Assembly: GCA_963798865.1 (NCBI GenBank) | Contig: CAWCVZ010000022.1 | Location: 1 to 64,000 of the forward strand | Direction: 5' to 3' | DNA from: RBG-16-34-14 sp963798865 | GTDB taxonomy: Bacteria > Bacteroidota > Ignavibacteria > Ignavibacteriales > Ignavibacteriaceae | DNA length: 64,000 nucleotides | Shown here: positions 18,763 through 28,259 of the stretch, piece after piece | How positions within the stretch are numbered: the stretch's first letter is position 1 | Layout: each line of letters opens with the position of its first letter | Translations under genes and position numbers: made by a program | Notes under the pieces: model-generated | Seen by the model: only the letters and a program-made list of their open reading frames with translations | The model's database searches: none | Told to the model about the DNA's origin: nothing

Positions 18763-20994
18763 ATGATTCTTTCCCGGAGAGCTTTAGCTCTTTTATTTAT
18801 CCTGATAGTTACCCAAAATAATTTTTCCCAGGAGTATGGTAAACTAAGGGGATTTGTTACAGATTCAACAAGTGGAGAAGCATTACCATTTGGAAATGCA
18901 TTTATAGAAAGTCTTGTTACAGGTGCATCTACTAATGAAAGGGGGATATACCTCATAAATAGTATTCCTGCTAATAAAGAATACGAGGTTACTTTTTCTT
19001 ATGTGGGATACAAAACAAAAAAAATAAATGTCTTTATCAAACCAAATGAAATTGTTCAGCTTGATGTAAAACTCGTACAGCTGGGAATTGAATTACAGCC
19101 TATTGTGAAAATTGGCGAGAAGAATATTGAAAAAAATTCTACAGATATAAGTATCGAACGGATTACAATTCAAAAATTAGAAATTCTACCAAAAGGGGTT
19201 GAGACAGATATTTTCAGATCATTACAATATCTTCCGGGTGTTTATTCAACGGGCGATGTTTCAGCAAGATATTATGTTAGGGGAAGTTCAAGCGATCAGA
19301 ATCTTGTTCTTTTAAATGGAGTTACTGTTTATAATCCGTTTCATTCCTTAGGACTTTTCAGTGTTATTGATCCTGATTTAATTAACAGCATTGAATTCCA
19401 CAAAGGAGGTTTCCCTTCAGAATATTCAGGAAGATTATCATCTGTTATGGATATAATTTCAAAGGATGGGAACAAGGAAAGATTTGGATTTACAGGCGCT
19501 GCAAGTTTATTAACAGCAAAAGGCTTGCTTGAGGGTCCGCTTCCCCACGGTTCTTTTCTGCTAACTTTCAGAAAGAGTCATTCAAATAATATCCTCAAAA
19601 AATTTCTAAATGATCAGATCATCCCGATTAATTTTTATGATACATTTTTCAAGCTTAATTACTCAAGCAAGGAACTTTTTAATAATGCTAAGTTTTCTTT
19701 ATTCGGTTTCTTTAGCGGCGATAAACTTGATTATAAAGAACCGGGCAGAGAAAATTTTAACTGGGATAATAATTTAGTTGGCTTTGAATGGCTTCAGCTT
19801 TATGATGCTCCTCTTTTTTCAAGACTTGGAATCTCAGTGAGCAAATTTGAGGGAGAAATAATTCCAAATGAAAGTAATGTTAAAGCAAAAAAAAATGTTT
19901 TGAATGACTTTACTCTAAGCTTTGACATAAATGTAGTTTCAGATAATAAAGATGAAATGAATTTTGGATTTTTATTTAAAGCTATTAAAACAAATTTATT
20001 CCAGGAAAATTTAATCGGTGTACAATCTGATTTCGAAAAATTTGGCGGAAGTATTAGTCTTTACAGCAAATATAAATTACTCAGGTTTGAAAAATTAGGT
20101 ATAGACTTCGGAACAAGATTTAATGTATTTGGATTAAATCAAAACAGCAGTGCTTCGTTTGAACCACGATTAGGATTAACATATGTGTTGATTCCCCGGA
20201 TTAAATTTAAAGGTGCATGGGGAATTTATTTACAGGAATTAACTGCAGTGTCAGATGAAAATGAAATAATTTCTTTATTTGAACCCTGGATAATTATTCC
20301 GGATGATTTAAAATCTTCTTCAGCAATCCACTACGTTGGAGGAGTTGATCTGGATTTTACTGATGAGCTAACTTTGTCAGTTGAAGGTTACTACAAAACC
20401 ATTCACAATCTTCCAATAATTAATAATAAAAAATTTTCTGCGAGTGATCCTGATTTAATTTCAGGTTCAGGTGAATCATACGGCTGGGAGTTCATGCTGA
20501 ATTTCAACCAGGAGCCTTTTTCTGTTACTGCTTCTTATGCACTAAGCTGGGCGTATAAATCACTCAATGGATATTTATATTATCCAAAGTACGATACGAG
20601 AAATTCAGGTTCATTATCAGCATCCTATAATTTTGGAAATGGATGGGTATTTAGTTCTGTATGGTCCTATTCATCAGGATTACCTTTTACTGAAATTAAT
20701 GGGTTCTATGATAAATTTTATATTAATAATATTCACAACTCTGTTGAAATGCCCGGAGAGTTTCTGCCATTTACAATATTGGGTGATCCTAATCTTGGAA
20801 GACTTCCGGATTACCACAGGCTTGATTGCGGAATTACTAAAAAGCAAAAATTATTTATGACAAATTTTGAGCTTAGCTTGAACGCGATAAATATTTATGA
20901 CAGAAAAAATATTTTTTATTTTGAAAGAAATACCGGGAAAAGAGTTAACATGCTTCCCTTCCTGATCAGCGGAACAATAAAAATTGATTTATGA
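18763..20994 (+). CDS. TonB-dependent receptor with carboxypeptidase-like domain
   Basis: 743 residues. A signal peptide ends near residue 23 (NNFSQ). A CarboxypepD-regulatory-like beta sandwich follows (LRGFVTDSTSGEALPFGNAF ... SYVGYKTKKINV), then a plug domain (YLPGVYSTGDVSARYYVRG, VIDPDLINSIEFHKGGF) and an outer-membrane beta-barrel to the end. It should import a substrate using TonB energy. Its stop overlaps the start of the DUF4249 lipoprotein (ATGA), a pairing common in Bacteroidota and probably a translocon-lipoprotein unit. The substrate is unknown. Confidence 0.88.
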   Translation: MILSRRALALLFILIVTQNNFSQEYGKLRGFVTDSTSGEALPFGNAFIESLVTGASTNERGIYLINSIPANKEYEVTFSYVGYKTKKINVFIKPNEIVQLDVKLVQLGIELQPIVKIGEKNIEKNSTDISIERITIQKLEILPKGVETDIFRSLQYLPGVYSTGDVSARYYVRGSSSDQNLVLLNGVTVYNPFHSLGLFSVIDPDLINSIEFHKGGFPSEYSGRLSSVMDIISKDGNKERFGFTGAASLLTAKGLLEGPLPHGSFLLTFRKSHSNNILKKFLNDQIIPINFYDTFFKLNYSSKELFNNAKFSLFGFFSGDKLDYKEPGRENFNWDNNLVGFEWLQLYDAPLFSRLGISVSKFEGEIIPNESNVKAKKNVLNDFTLSFDINVVSDNKDEMNFGFLFKAIKTNLFQENLIGVQSDFEKFGGSISLYSKYKLLRFEKLGIDFGTRFNVFGLNQNSSASFEPRLGLTYVLIPRIKFKGAWGIYLQELTAVSDENEIISLFEPWIIIPDDLKSSSAIHYVGGVDLDFTDELTLSVEGYYKTIHNLPIINNKKFSASDPDLISGSGESYGWEFMLNFNQEPFSVTASYALSWAYKSLNGYLYYPKYDTRNSGSLSASYNFGNGWVFSSVWSYSSGLPFTEINGFYDKFYINNIHNSVEMPGEFLPFTILGDPNLGRLPDYHRLDCGITKKQKLFMTNFELSLNAINIYDRKNIFYFERNTGKRVNMLPFLISGTIKIDL

Positions 20995-21947
20995 AAATAA
21001 TATTCAGATTTATTTTAATCTTATATACCGGTTTATTCTTTGCTACCTGCAGTGAAGATTTTAATCCCTTTAAAGAAGCCGACACAAAATATATTTTGAA
21101 CTGCATTTTAAGAAGCGATACAACTTACCAGACGGTGTACCTTTCAAAAAGTTATTTTGCAAACAGCCAGTATGAAAATGAAATTGATCCCTCAATAACA
21201 GGTGCAGATGTTAGAGTGTGGTATAATGATTCAGTTTACCTTTTCCGGGATACATCTGTTGCAAGAACAGATACTTTATATAGTTCGGATTTTAAATTTT
21301 ATTATTCGGACAGATTTAAAGTAGCTAAGAATAAACCCGTAGAAATTGAAGTATTATTATCAAACGGGAAACGATTAAGATCTCAGTCAGTAACTCCGGA
21401 TGAAATTGAATATTCTGAAAGTGAAGTGCTCGTTCCATCTTTAACACAGGATTATATTAGAATCAACTGGAAAAATAAAAATGATGGGACATTCTATTCT
21501 TATAAACTTTCTATGAAATACAGCAGGAATGTGAACGGAGTTGTTGAAAGATTTACGAAAGAACTTCCGATAAATTATGTAATGGAAAATGGTTCAAAAA
21601 AAGCTGTATATCCTGAGCCAACAACAAAACCATTTGCAATTTACCAGCTTTCAGCAATTACAGAATCACTACATGAAATTTCAAATGGATCTGAAATAAA
21701 AAGTAATTACGCAGTAAATGAAGGACTTGTTTTTGAATTATTCGCATACGATAAAAATGTTTCAAAATATATTTCATCAACAAGCCATGCATTTGATAAT
21801 CTTACCATAAGAGTAAACGAACTCGACTTTACAAATATTGAGGGAGGACTGGGAATTTTCGGATCCTTTATGAATAAAAATTATAATGCACTCAGGTTCC
21901 AGAGAAGCTATATTGAATCTTTTGGCTATCATTTTATTCAGAATTAA
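20991..21947 (+). CDS. DUF4249 family lipoprotein
   Basis: 318 residues with a lipoprotein signal (GLFFATC, Cys about 20) and a beta-rich body typical of DUF4249, including ILNCILRSDTTYQTVYLSKS near the start. Family members are encoded beside TonB receptors and are assumed to sit on the outer membrane as accessory subunits. The four-base overlap with the receptor indicates coupling. The following gene begins five bases after its stop, making a three-gene operon. Confidence 0.82.
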   Translation: MKIIFRFILILYTGLFFATCSEDFNPFKEADTKYILNCILRSDTTYQTVYLSKSYFANSQYENEIDPSITGADVRVWYNDSVYLFRDTSVARTDTLYSSDFKFYYSDRFKVAKNKPVEIEVLLSNGKRLRSQSVTPDEIEYSESEVLVPSLTQDYIRINWKNKNDGTFYSYKLSMKYSRNVNGVVERFTKELPINYVMENGSKKAVYPEPTTKPFAIYQLSAITESLHEISNGSEIKSNYAVNEGLVFELFAYDKNVSKYISSTSHAFDNLTIRVNELDFTNIEGGLGIFGSFMNKNYNALRFQRSYIESFGYHFIQN

Positions 21948-21951
21948 AATT

Positions 21952-23415
21952 ATGACGATGAATATTTCTTCAATAAATAAAAAAATATTTTTCTTACCAT
22001 TATACATTTTCATTTGTTTATTACTTCTTTTAAGCAGTTGTACAAAAGAAGTTTCAAGAAGTCCGGTTGAACCTTCTCCATTCAATGGAGGTATTACAGT
22101 AAACTCAATTCCGCCAGGCTTAACAATATTTTTAAATGGCAGGAATACCGGCAGAATTACACCGGACAGTGTTACTTATCTGGAATCAGGTAATTATGAA
22201 ATTAAACTGAAAAAAAAATATTATAGAGACACCAGCATAACTATAACACTTTCTGAAGATGAGAAGAAAAATGTTTTAATTGACTACACATCTAATCCTT
22301 TAATGTTCGGAAGGATTAGTATTTTTTCAACGCCGCCGGGAGCTGAAATTTTTATTAATGATTCTGCAACAACAAATATCACTCCGGATACTTTAACAAA
22401 TATACTGCCGGGTGAATATGTAATCAGATTAAAATTAATTAACCACAGGGATTTAGTTTTTACTGCAATCTCTGAAAGTAATAAGATGAATGTTTATGGT
22501 GAAACTTTAAAAGATACATCTGAATGGATAGACTACCAGGTTTTTAATTCTGGCATTCAATCAAACTTACTTTCTTTTATCACGGTTGATAATAACAATA
22601 ACAAATGGATTGGAACTTTTGACAAAGGATTAATTAAATACGATGAAATTTCATTTATAAATTATAACACTACAAATTCCGGTATTCCAAGTAACCTGAT
22701 AAATTCAATTGCAGCTTCACCATCGGGTGAGATTTGGGTTGCTACTAATACCGGAGCTGGAAAATTTGATGGTTCAACATGGGAGATTTATAACTCTCAT
22801 AATTCCGGTTTAACTTCTGATATAATAAACTCAATTGAATTTGATAATAATGGAATAGCCTGGTTTGGCGCTTCTTCCGGTTTATTCAGATTTGATGGAA
22901 CTAACTGGACCAGGTACAATGATGCCCAGATAACCTTCTGGGTTTCAGATACAAAAATTGTTTCAAATAATTTCATCTGGGTTTGTACAACTGAAGGAGG
23001 TATACGATCTATTTCGAATGATTCAATTACTTACTACTTTCAATCCTACTATAACTACCCAACAAATAAAATTACTTCAGTTGATGTTGACGGAAATGGT
23101 TTCGCATGGTTTTGTCATTTAAAAGATACAACCAGGGCAGGCGGAGTAAGTTATTTTGATGGGACATCATTTACTACAATTAATGTTGGAACAATTGATA
23201 ATGTCTTTAAACATATTTTTATTGACCCGCAAAACAATAAGTGGGTTTCTACTTCAGAAGGGCTGGTACAAATTAATCATCAGAACCAGGTTAAAGTTTT
23301 CACAATTCAAAATTCGTTGATTGGTTCTAACAACCCAACCTGCTCGGTATGGGATAAAAATGGTTTTTTATGGATAACCTCACAGGGTGCCGGATTGTAT
23401 AAATACAAACCTTAA
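21952..23415 (+). CDS. PEGA-domain and two-component-type propeller lipoprotein
   Basis: 487 residues from ATG 21952, chosen because upstream codons would overlap the previous gene and delay the signal peptide (FICLLLLLSSC). Two PEGA domains follow (GGITVNSIPPGLTIFLNG and GRISIFSTPPGAEIFIND). The rest is a series of periplasmic-ligand-type propeller repeats (NNKWIGTFDKGLIKYD, GEIWVATNTGAGKFDG, GIAWFGASSGLFRFDG). It has neither kinase nor T9SS tail, so it is a lipid-anchored surface or periplasmic binding protein, probably in one unit with the TonB receptor and DUF4249 protein. Confidence 0.8.
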   Translation: MTMNISSINKKIFFLPLYIFICLLLLLSSCTKEVSRSPVEPSPFNGGITVNSIPPGLTIFLNGRNTGRITPDSVTYLESGNYEIKLKKKYYRDTSITITLSEDEKKNVLIDYTSNPLMFGRISIFSTPPGAEIFINDSATTNITPDTLTNILPGEYVIRLKLINHRDLVFTAISESNKMNVYGETLKDTSEWIDYQVFNSGIQSNLLSFITVDNNNNKWIGTFDKGLIKYDEISFINYNTTNSGIPSNLINSIAASPSGEIWVATNTGAGKFDGSTWEIYNSHNSGLTSDIINSIEFDNNGIAWFGASSGLFRFDGTNWTRYNDAQITFWVSDTKIVSNNFIWVCTTEGGIRSISNDSITYYFQSYYNYPTNKITSVDVDGNGFAWFCHLKDTTRAGGVSYFDGTSFTTINVGTIDNVFKHIFIDPQNNKWVSTSEGLVQINHQNQVKVFTIQNSLIGSNNPTCSVWDKNGFLWITSQGAGLYKYKP

Positions 23416-23701
23416 ATAACCTGTCTTAAAAGGTTTCAATAAGAAAAATAAACTGAATAAGTAAAAAATTCTTCTGATTATTTTTTAGACATTTCAATAT
23501 CAAAATAATTCATATTTAAGTACTTGCAGATTATAGGGTTACAACGGCATTACCCTGTATTTTCAATGGAATAGTTTTTGCCAAAATTAAAACGATTTGG
23601 ATTCTTTTAAAAAGAAATTTGTTGTTTCATATCAAATAGCCACTATGAATATGCTCAATAAAAATCAAATAATTACTATTAGCAACTGAATTTTATTTTA
23701 A
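23416..23701. other. 286-base spacer before the hybrid kinase
   Basis: AT-rich with no coding signal. A hairpin-capable segment occurs at about 23531-23558 (ATAGGGT pairing with TACCCT across ACAACGGC). No T-run follows, so it might be a regulatory structure rather than a terminator. Confidence 0.35.
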
Positions 23702-26700
23702 ATGACTGTTCGTAAAGAAGAAAATAATTTCAAAAAAGAAATAGTTGATCTTAAGGATGCACTCCAAAAGTTATCAAACAATCACCTCTTTACCCAGGTT
23801 TATGGAAATTTGTTGAGTGATCTTTCTTCACTTCTTAACAAAGTAGAAGATTCCTATGCCGATTATAGTTTACTATCGGATGCATCATCCGATATAGTAT
23901 TCCGTTGTTCAGCAAAAGGAGAAATTATTCTTCTAAGCAAATCCTGTAAAGAAATGCTTGGTTTTGAATCAGAGGAACTTATAGGCAAATCACTTTTTGA
24001 AATTTTTTCTGCAAATAAAAAGAATAATAAAATTGGTTTAAGCGATATCCTTTCTCACACAAATGAAATCTCCTCAATAACCGGAGGTATAATAAATAAA
24101 AGCGGATATGAGGTGCCTGTTGAAATTCAGGGTAAAATTGTTTCAATCCATAATGAAAAAATATTCCAGGGTATAATAAGAAATATCAGCGGGTATATTC
24201 ATACCCAGATACAATTAGCTTCATCTGAAAATACTTTCAGAAAAATATGGGAAGAATCTCTTGACGGAATGAGACTAACCGATGAAAATGGAATTATCCA
24301 TATGTGCAATAAATCTTTTGCTGATATGACCGGGAAAAAGAAATACGAAATTGAACAATTTCCTTTTACAGTTGTTTATGATAACATCTACAGGGATCAG
24401 CTCCTGGAAAAATATAAATCAGATTTTAAAAGCAGATCCTTCAAATCAAAATCTGAAGTTAGTTTTAAACTCTGGAATGAGAAGAATGTTGATTTTGAAA
24501 TATCGAGCACCTTTATAGAAATTGAAGATAAATCTTTACTGCTCAGCATTTTCAGGGACGTAACTGACAGGAATAAATATGCTCATCTGCTGGTAAAAAA
24601 AGATCTTCTTCTACAGGGAATTTCAGAAGCGGCTAAGTCATTAATTTTTGCAAATGATGAAGACCAGGGATTTAATGATGCATTAAGAATACTTGGAACT
24701 TCGGCGGAAGTTGACAGGACTTATATTTGCAAACACCAGGTTAGCGATGAAACCGGTGAAATGTTTATGAGTCTGACTCATGAATGGAAATTCGGATCTA
24801 TAGAAGCACAAATTGAAAACCCGATGCTGAAAAAACTTTCCTACTCAAGATTTTCCACTCTGGATTTTTATGAAAATCTCTCTTCAGGAAAAACACTTAA
24901 ATTTTTAATTAAGGATCTCTCTCCAAATGAGCAAAAAGTTTTTGTGGATCGGAATATTAAATCAATCCTTGTTGTTCCAATAATCATTGACGGATCCTAC
25001 TGGGGATTCATTGGATTTGATGACTGTACAATTGGAAGAGAATGGAATTTAAGTGAGGAATCTTTACTTGTTGCAATTGCTTCGGCAATGGGTGCTGTCA
25101 TAAAAAGAAACCAGGTTCAGAATGAATTAATTCATAAAAATGAAGCTCTGGATAAAGCCGTTATAAAAGCTGAACGGGCAGATAAAGCAAAGAGTGAGTT
25201 CCTTGCATTAATGAGTCACGAAATACGTACACCAATGAATGGTGTTATTGGAATGATCGGGCTCCTCAAGGAAACTAAACTGAATAATGAACAGCAGGAA
25301 TACGTTGAAACAATTAAAACAAGCGGTGACCAGCTTTTAGTTGTTATAAATGATATACTTGATTTTTCTAAAGTTGAATCAGGAAAACTTAATCTTGAAA
25401 AACGACCATTTGACTTACGGGATTGTATTGAAGAATCACTTGATCTTTTTGCTTCAAATGCTGCACAGAAGAAAATTGATCTTGCTTATCTAATAGAAAA
25501 TAACACTCCGGTTACAATCAGCGGAGATGTTATAAGGCTTCGGCAGATACTCACAAACCTTTTAAGCAATGCAATTAAATTCACTGATAAAGGTGAAGTA
25601 TTTATTTCTGTTTCAGCTCAGCCAATAAATAAAACAAAGCATGAAATTTTAATTTCAATTAAAGATACAGGCAAAGGAATAGATAAAGACAAACTTCAAA
25701 ATCTTTTTCAGCCGTTTAATCAGCTTGATATATCTACCTTTCATGAATATGGCGGAACAGGTTTAGGACTTGTTATCAGTAAAAAGCTGGTTGAATTAAT
25801 GGATGGGAAAATGTGGGTCGAGAGTGAGGCTGGCAAAGGGACAACATTTTATTTTACGATTCAAGCCGATTCGGTTTCCTCAGTTTCAAAAATTTATCTC
25901 CGCGGACAAACTGATCAGCTAAAAGATAAAAAGCTTTTAATCATTGACGATAATGAAACAAACAGAAAAATATTAACTAACCAGGTTGAAATCTGGGGTA
26001 TGACATGTAAATCAACAGATGATCCGGCGATGGGTTTAAATCTTCTGAAGAACGGTGAAATTTTTGATATTGCAATTCTTGATTATAATATGCCAATTAT
26101 GGATGGAATGACTCTTTCTGCGGAAATAAAAAAGATAGAAACCTGTAAAGATATGCCGATAATTATTCTGACATCATTTGGCAAACAGGAAACTTTGTCA
26201 TCAGGTAATAAGGATAATGTTGCTTCTGTTTTAACAAAACCAATTAAACATTCACAACTTTTGGAACATATTATTCAGCACCTTAAAGTTCAAAAAGCGC
26301 CTGCATCTAAACCTAGTAAAGAAGTTAAAGTAAAGAAAAATCCTTTAAACATCCTCCTGGGTGAAGATAATGTTGTTAACCAAAAAGTAACAAAAAGAAT
26401 TCTTGAAAAGCTCGGCTATGAAATTGATATTGCCTCAACCGGAAAAGAAGTTGTGGATGCAGCTGGAAACAGGAATTACAATCTTATAATTATGGATATT
26501 AATATGCCTGACCTGAACGGTTTTGAAGCGTCAAAATTAATCAGGCAGAAATCAAATAAAAACAACCAGCCTGTAATTATTGCTATGACTGCAAGTACTC
26601 TCCAGGAAATTAAAGATGATTTTGATGGCTCCGGTATGAATGATTTTATAGAAAAGCCGGTAAATTTTGATGAGATGAAAAAAGTTATTTCCAAATGGCA

Positions 26701-27118
26701 GGAACATTTTAATACCAAAGAAGAAAAAAGTAATCATAACAAAAAAGGAGTCAACTCAATGATCGATTTTGAAAAAATTACTACTCTGCACGATATTCAA
26801 AATGAGGAGGATGTTTCCTTCATCAAAGAATTAATCGATACCTATGTTGCAGAACTTCCGGGGACAATACAGGAGATTGCTTTATACGTTGAGAAAGAAG
26901 ATTGCCTTAAAATAAAATTTCTTGCCCACAGGCTTAAAGGGGGCAGCTTAACAATCGGGGTTGATACAATTGCAGAGTTGACCAAAAAATTAGAAGAATC
27001 TGTCACTGACAATAAAGTAGTCGAAGAAACAAGGCTGCTAACTGTAGAATTGCTTGAATCATACGGATCAGTTATTGAAGAGTTAAAATATATTAAAGAA
27101 AGATACATTCACGTTTAA
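23702..27118 (+). CDS. Hybrid sensor histidine kinase (PAS-PAS-GAF-HisKA-HATPase-REC-REC-HPt)
   Basis: 1138 residues without membrane segments, so cytosolic. Two PAS domains (about 55-165 and 175-300), a GAF domain (about 310-470), HisKA with phospho-accepting H506 in MSHEIRTPMNG, and HATPase with the N box NLLSNAIKF, DTGKGI and GGTGLGL. Two receivers follow: REC1 with D794 in ILDYNMPIMDG, REC2 with D932 in IMDINMPDLNG. A C-terminal HPt domain has H1076 in AHRLKGGS. All steps of an H-D-H relay are therefore in one chain, lacking only the final output regulator. The gene stands alone, with a methyltransferase 35 bases downstream. The signal is unknown. Confidence 0.93.
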   Translation: MTVRKEENNFKKEIVDLKDALQKLSNNHLFTQVYGNLLSDLSSLLNKVEDSYADYSLLSDASSDIVFRCSAKGEIILLSKSCKEMLGFESEELIGKSLFEIFSANKKNNKIGLSDILSHTNEISSITGGIINKSGYEVPVEIQGKIVSIHNEKIFQGIIRNISGYIHTQIQLASSENTFRKIWEESLDGMRLTDENGIIHMCNKSFADMTGKKKYEIEQFPFTVVYDNIYRDQLLEKYKSDFKSRSFKSKSEVSFKLWNEKNVDFEISSTFIEIEDKSLLLSIFRDVTDRNKYAHLLVKKDLLLQGISEAAKSLIFANDEDQGFNDALRILGTSAEVDRTYICKHQVSDETGEMFMSLTHEWKFGSIEAQIENPMLKKLSYSRFSTLDFYENLSSGKTLKFLIKDLSPNEQKVFVDRNIKSILVVPIIIDGSYWGFIGFDDCTIGREWNLSEESLLVAIASAMGAVIKRNQVQNELIHKNEALDKAVIKAERADKAKSEFLALMSHEIRTPMNGVIGMIGLLKETKLNNEQQEYVETIKTSGDQLLVVINDILDFSKVESGKLNLEKRPFDLRDCIEESLDLFASNAAQKKIDLAYLIENNTPVTISGDVIRLRQILTNLLSNAIKFTDKGEVFISVSAQPINKTKHEILISIKDTGKGIDKDKLQNLFQPFNQLDISTFHEYGGTGLGLVISKKLVELMDGKMWVESEAGKGTTFYFTIQADSVSSVSKIYLRGQTDQLKDKKLLIIDDNETNRKILTNQVEIWGMTCKSTDDPAMGLNLLKNGEIFDIAILDYNMPIMDGMTLSAEIKKIETCKDMPIIILTSFGKQETLSSGNKDNVASVLTKPIKHSQLLEHIIQHLKVQKAPASKPSKEVKVKKNPLNILLGEDNVVNQKVTKRILEKLGYEIDIASTGKEVVDAAGNRNYNLIIMDINMPDLNGFEASKLIRQKSNKNNQPVIIAMTASTLQEIKDDFDGSGMNDFIEKPVNFDEMKKVISKWQEHFNTKEEKSNHNKKGVNSMIDFEKITTLHDIQNEEDVSFIKELIDTYVAELPGTIQEIALYVEKEDCLKIKFLAHRLKGGSLTIGVDTIAELTKKLEESVTDNKVVEETRLLTVELLESYGSVIEELKYIKERYIHV

Positions 27119-27153
27119 TGATTATATTAGGAGCAAAAATTTAATAATCTTTA

Positions 27154-28116
27154 ATGAGCTTTAAGGAAAAAAAGAGCAGAGCCCCGCTTAATAGAACTTT
27201 AACTCTACCTCCTTCCAAAATAAAATCTCTTAAGAAAAAACTTCTTTTTATTTCAAAGGAAGTTTCTGAAGAACAAATAAAAAATAAAGTTATTAACGCG
27301 GATGTTTTTAGTTCGCTTGATTTTTTACCTTCTGATTTTGTCGATCTCCTTTTTGTTGACCCGCCATACAACCTTTATAAAAAATTCAACTCAAGAGAAT
27401 TTAAAGAGATGGAAGTTGATAATTATGAGAAATGGATTGATTCCTGGCTTTCAAAAACCATCCGGCTCCTGACAAAAAATGCATCGGTTTATATATGCGC
27501 TGATTGGAGATCATCTAATGCAGTTTACAATTGTGCAAAAAAATATTTTAATATTCAGAACAGAATTACCTGGGAAAGAGAAAAAGGAAGAGGTTCAAAA
27601 ACAAACTGGAAAAATTGCACAGAGGATATCTGGTTCTGTACACTATCAGATAATTATACATTTAATCTTCAGGATGTAAAAATAAAACGTAAAGTACTTG
27701 CTCCGTATAAAATAAATGGAAAGCCTAAAGATTGGGAAGGAAATTTCCGGATAACACATCCCTCTAATATCTGGACAGATATAACAGTACCCTTCTGGTC
27801 AATGTCCGAGAATACAGATCATCCTACACAAAAACCTGAGAAGCTTCTTGCAAAAATTATTCTTGCGAGTTCAAACAAGGGAGATTTTGTTTTTGATCCC
27901 TTTGCTGGTTCCGGAACAACTTTGGTTACAGCTAAAAAACTCGGAAGAAATTTTGCCGGAATTGAAATTGATGAATACTACTGCTGTCTTGCTCAAAAAA
28001 GAATTGAGAAAACAGATGAAGATAATTCGATACAGGGATATAATGATGGAATTTTCTGGGAGAGAAATACTTTTCAAAGTCAAAAAAATAATTTAACAAA
28101 AGGCGATCCGAATTAA
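27154..28116 (+). CDS. Site-specific DNA methyltransferase (beta class, orphan)
   Basis: 320 residues. Motif IV DPPYN (in LFVDPPYNLYKKF, about residue 69) comes before motif I FDPFAGSGTT (about 247), the order of beta-class amino-methyltransferases that make N6-methyladenine or N4-methylcytosine. The target-recognition region lies between. Motif X-like sequence follows HPTQKPEKLL. No restriction endonuclease or specificity subunit is seen nearby, so it behaves as an orphan methylase. The recognition site cannot be read from the sequence. Confidence 0.85.
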   Translation: MSFKEKKSRAPLNRTLTLPPSKIKSLKKKLLFISKEVSEEQIKNKVINADVFSSLDFLPSDFVDLLFVDPPYNLYKKFNSREFKEMEVDNYEKWIDSWLSKTIRLLTKNASVYICADWRSSNAVYNCAKKYFNIQNRITWEREKGRGSKTNWKNCTEDIWFCTLSDNYTFNLQDVKIKRKVLAPYKINGKPKDWEGNFRITHPSNIWTDITVPFWSMSENTDHPTQKPEKLLAKIILASSNKGDFVFDPFAGSGTTLVTAKKLGRNFAGIEIDEYYCCLAQKRIEKTDEDNSIQGYNDGIFWERNTFQSQKNNLTKGDPN

Positions 28117-28120
28117 CCGG

Positions 28121-28189
28121 AGTTGGTTAAATTGCTTTGGAATTCAGGGGGACATAACAATTTAGCAATAATGCAATTTGACAATTTTA
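28121..28189. repeat. Inverted degenerate octamer repeat
   Basis: Four head-to-tail octamers beginning CAAT occupy 28158-28189 (CAATTTAG, CAATAATG, CAATTTGA, CAATTTTA). The segment TTAAATTGC about 28128-28135 upstream is the reverse complement of the same unit, so arms face each other across about 22 bases. It lies between the methyltransferase and the isocitrate dehydrogenase gene. Confidence 0.55.
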
Positions 28190-28259
28190 TTATTGTTTGC
28201 GTCAGGTCTTTTATCTAATTTTTGTACTGAAAATATTAACTTCTTATTAGAAAGGATTT

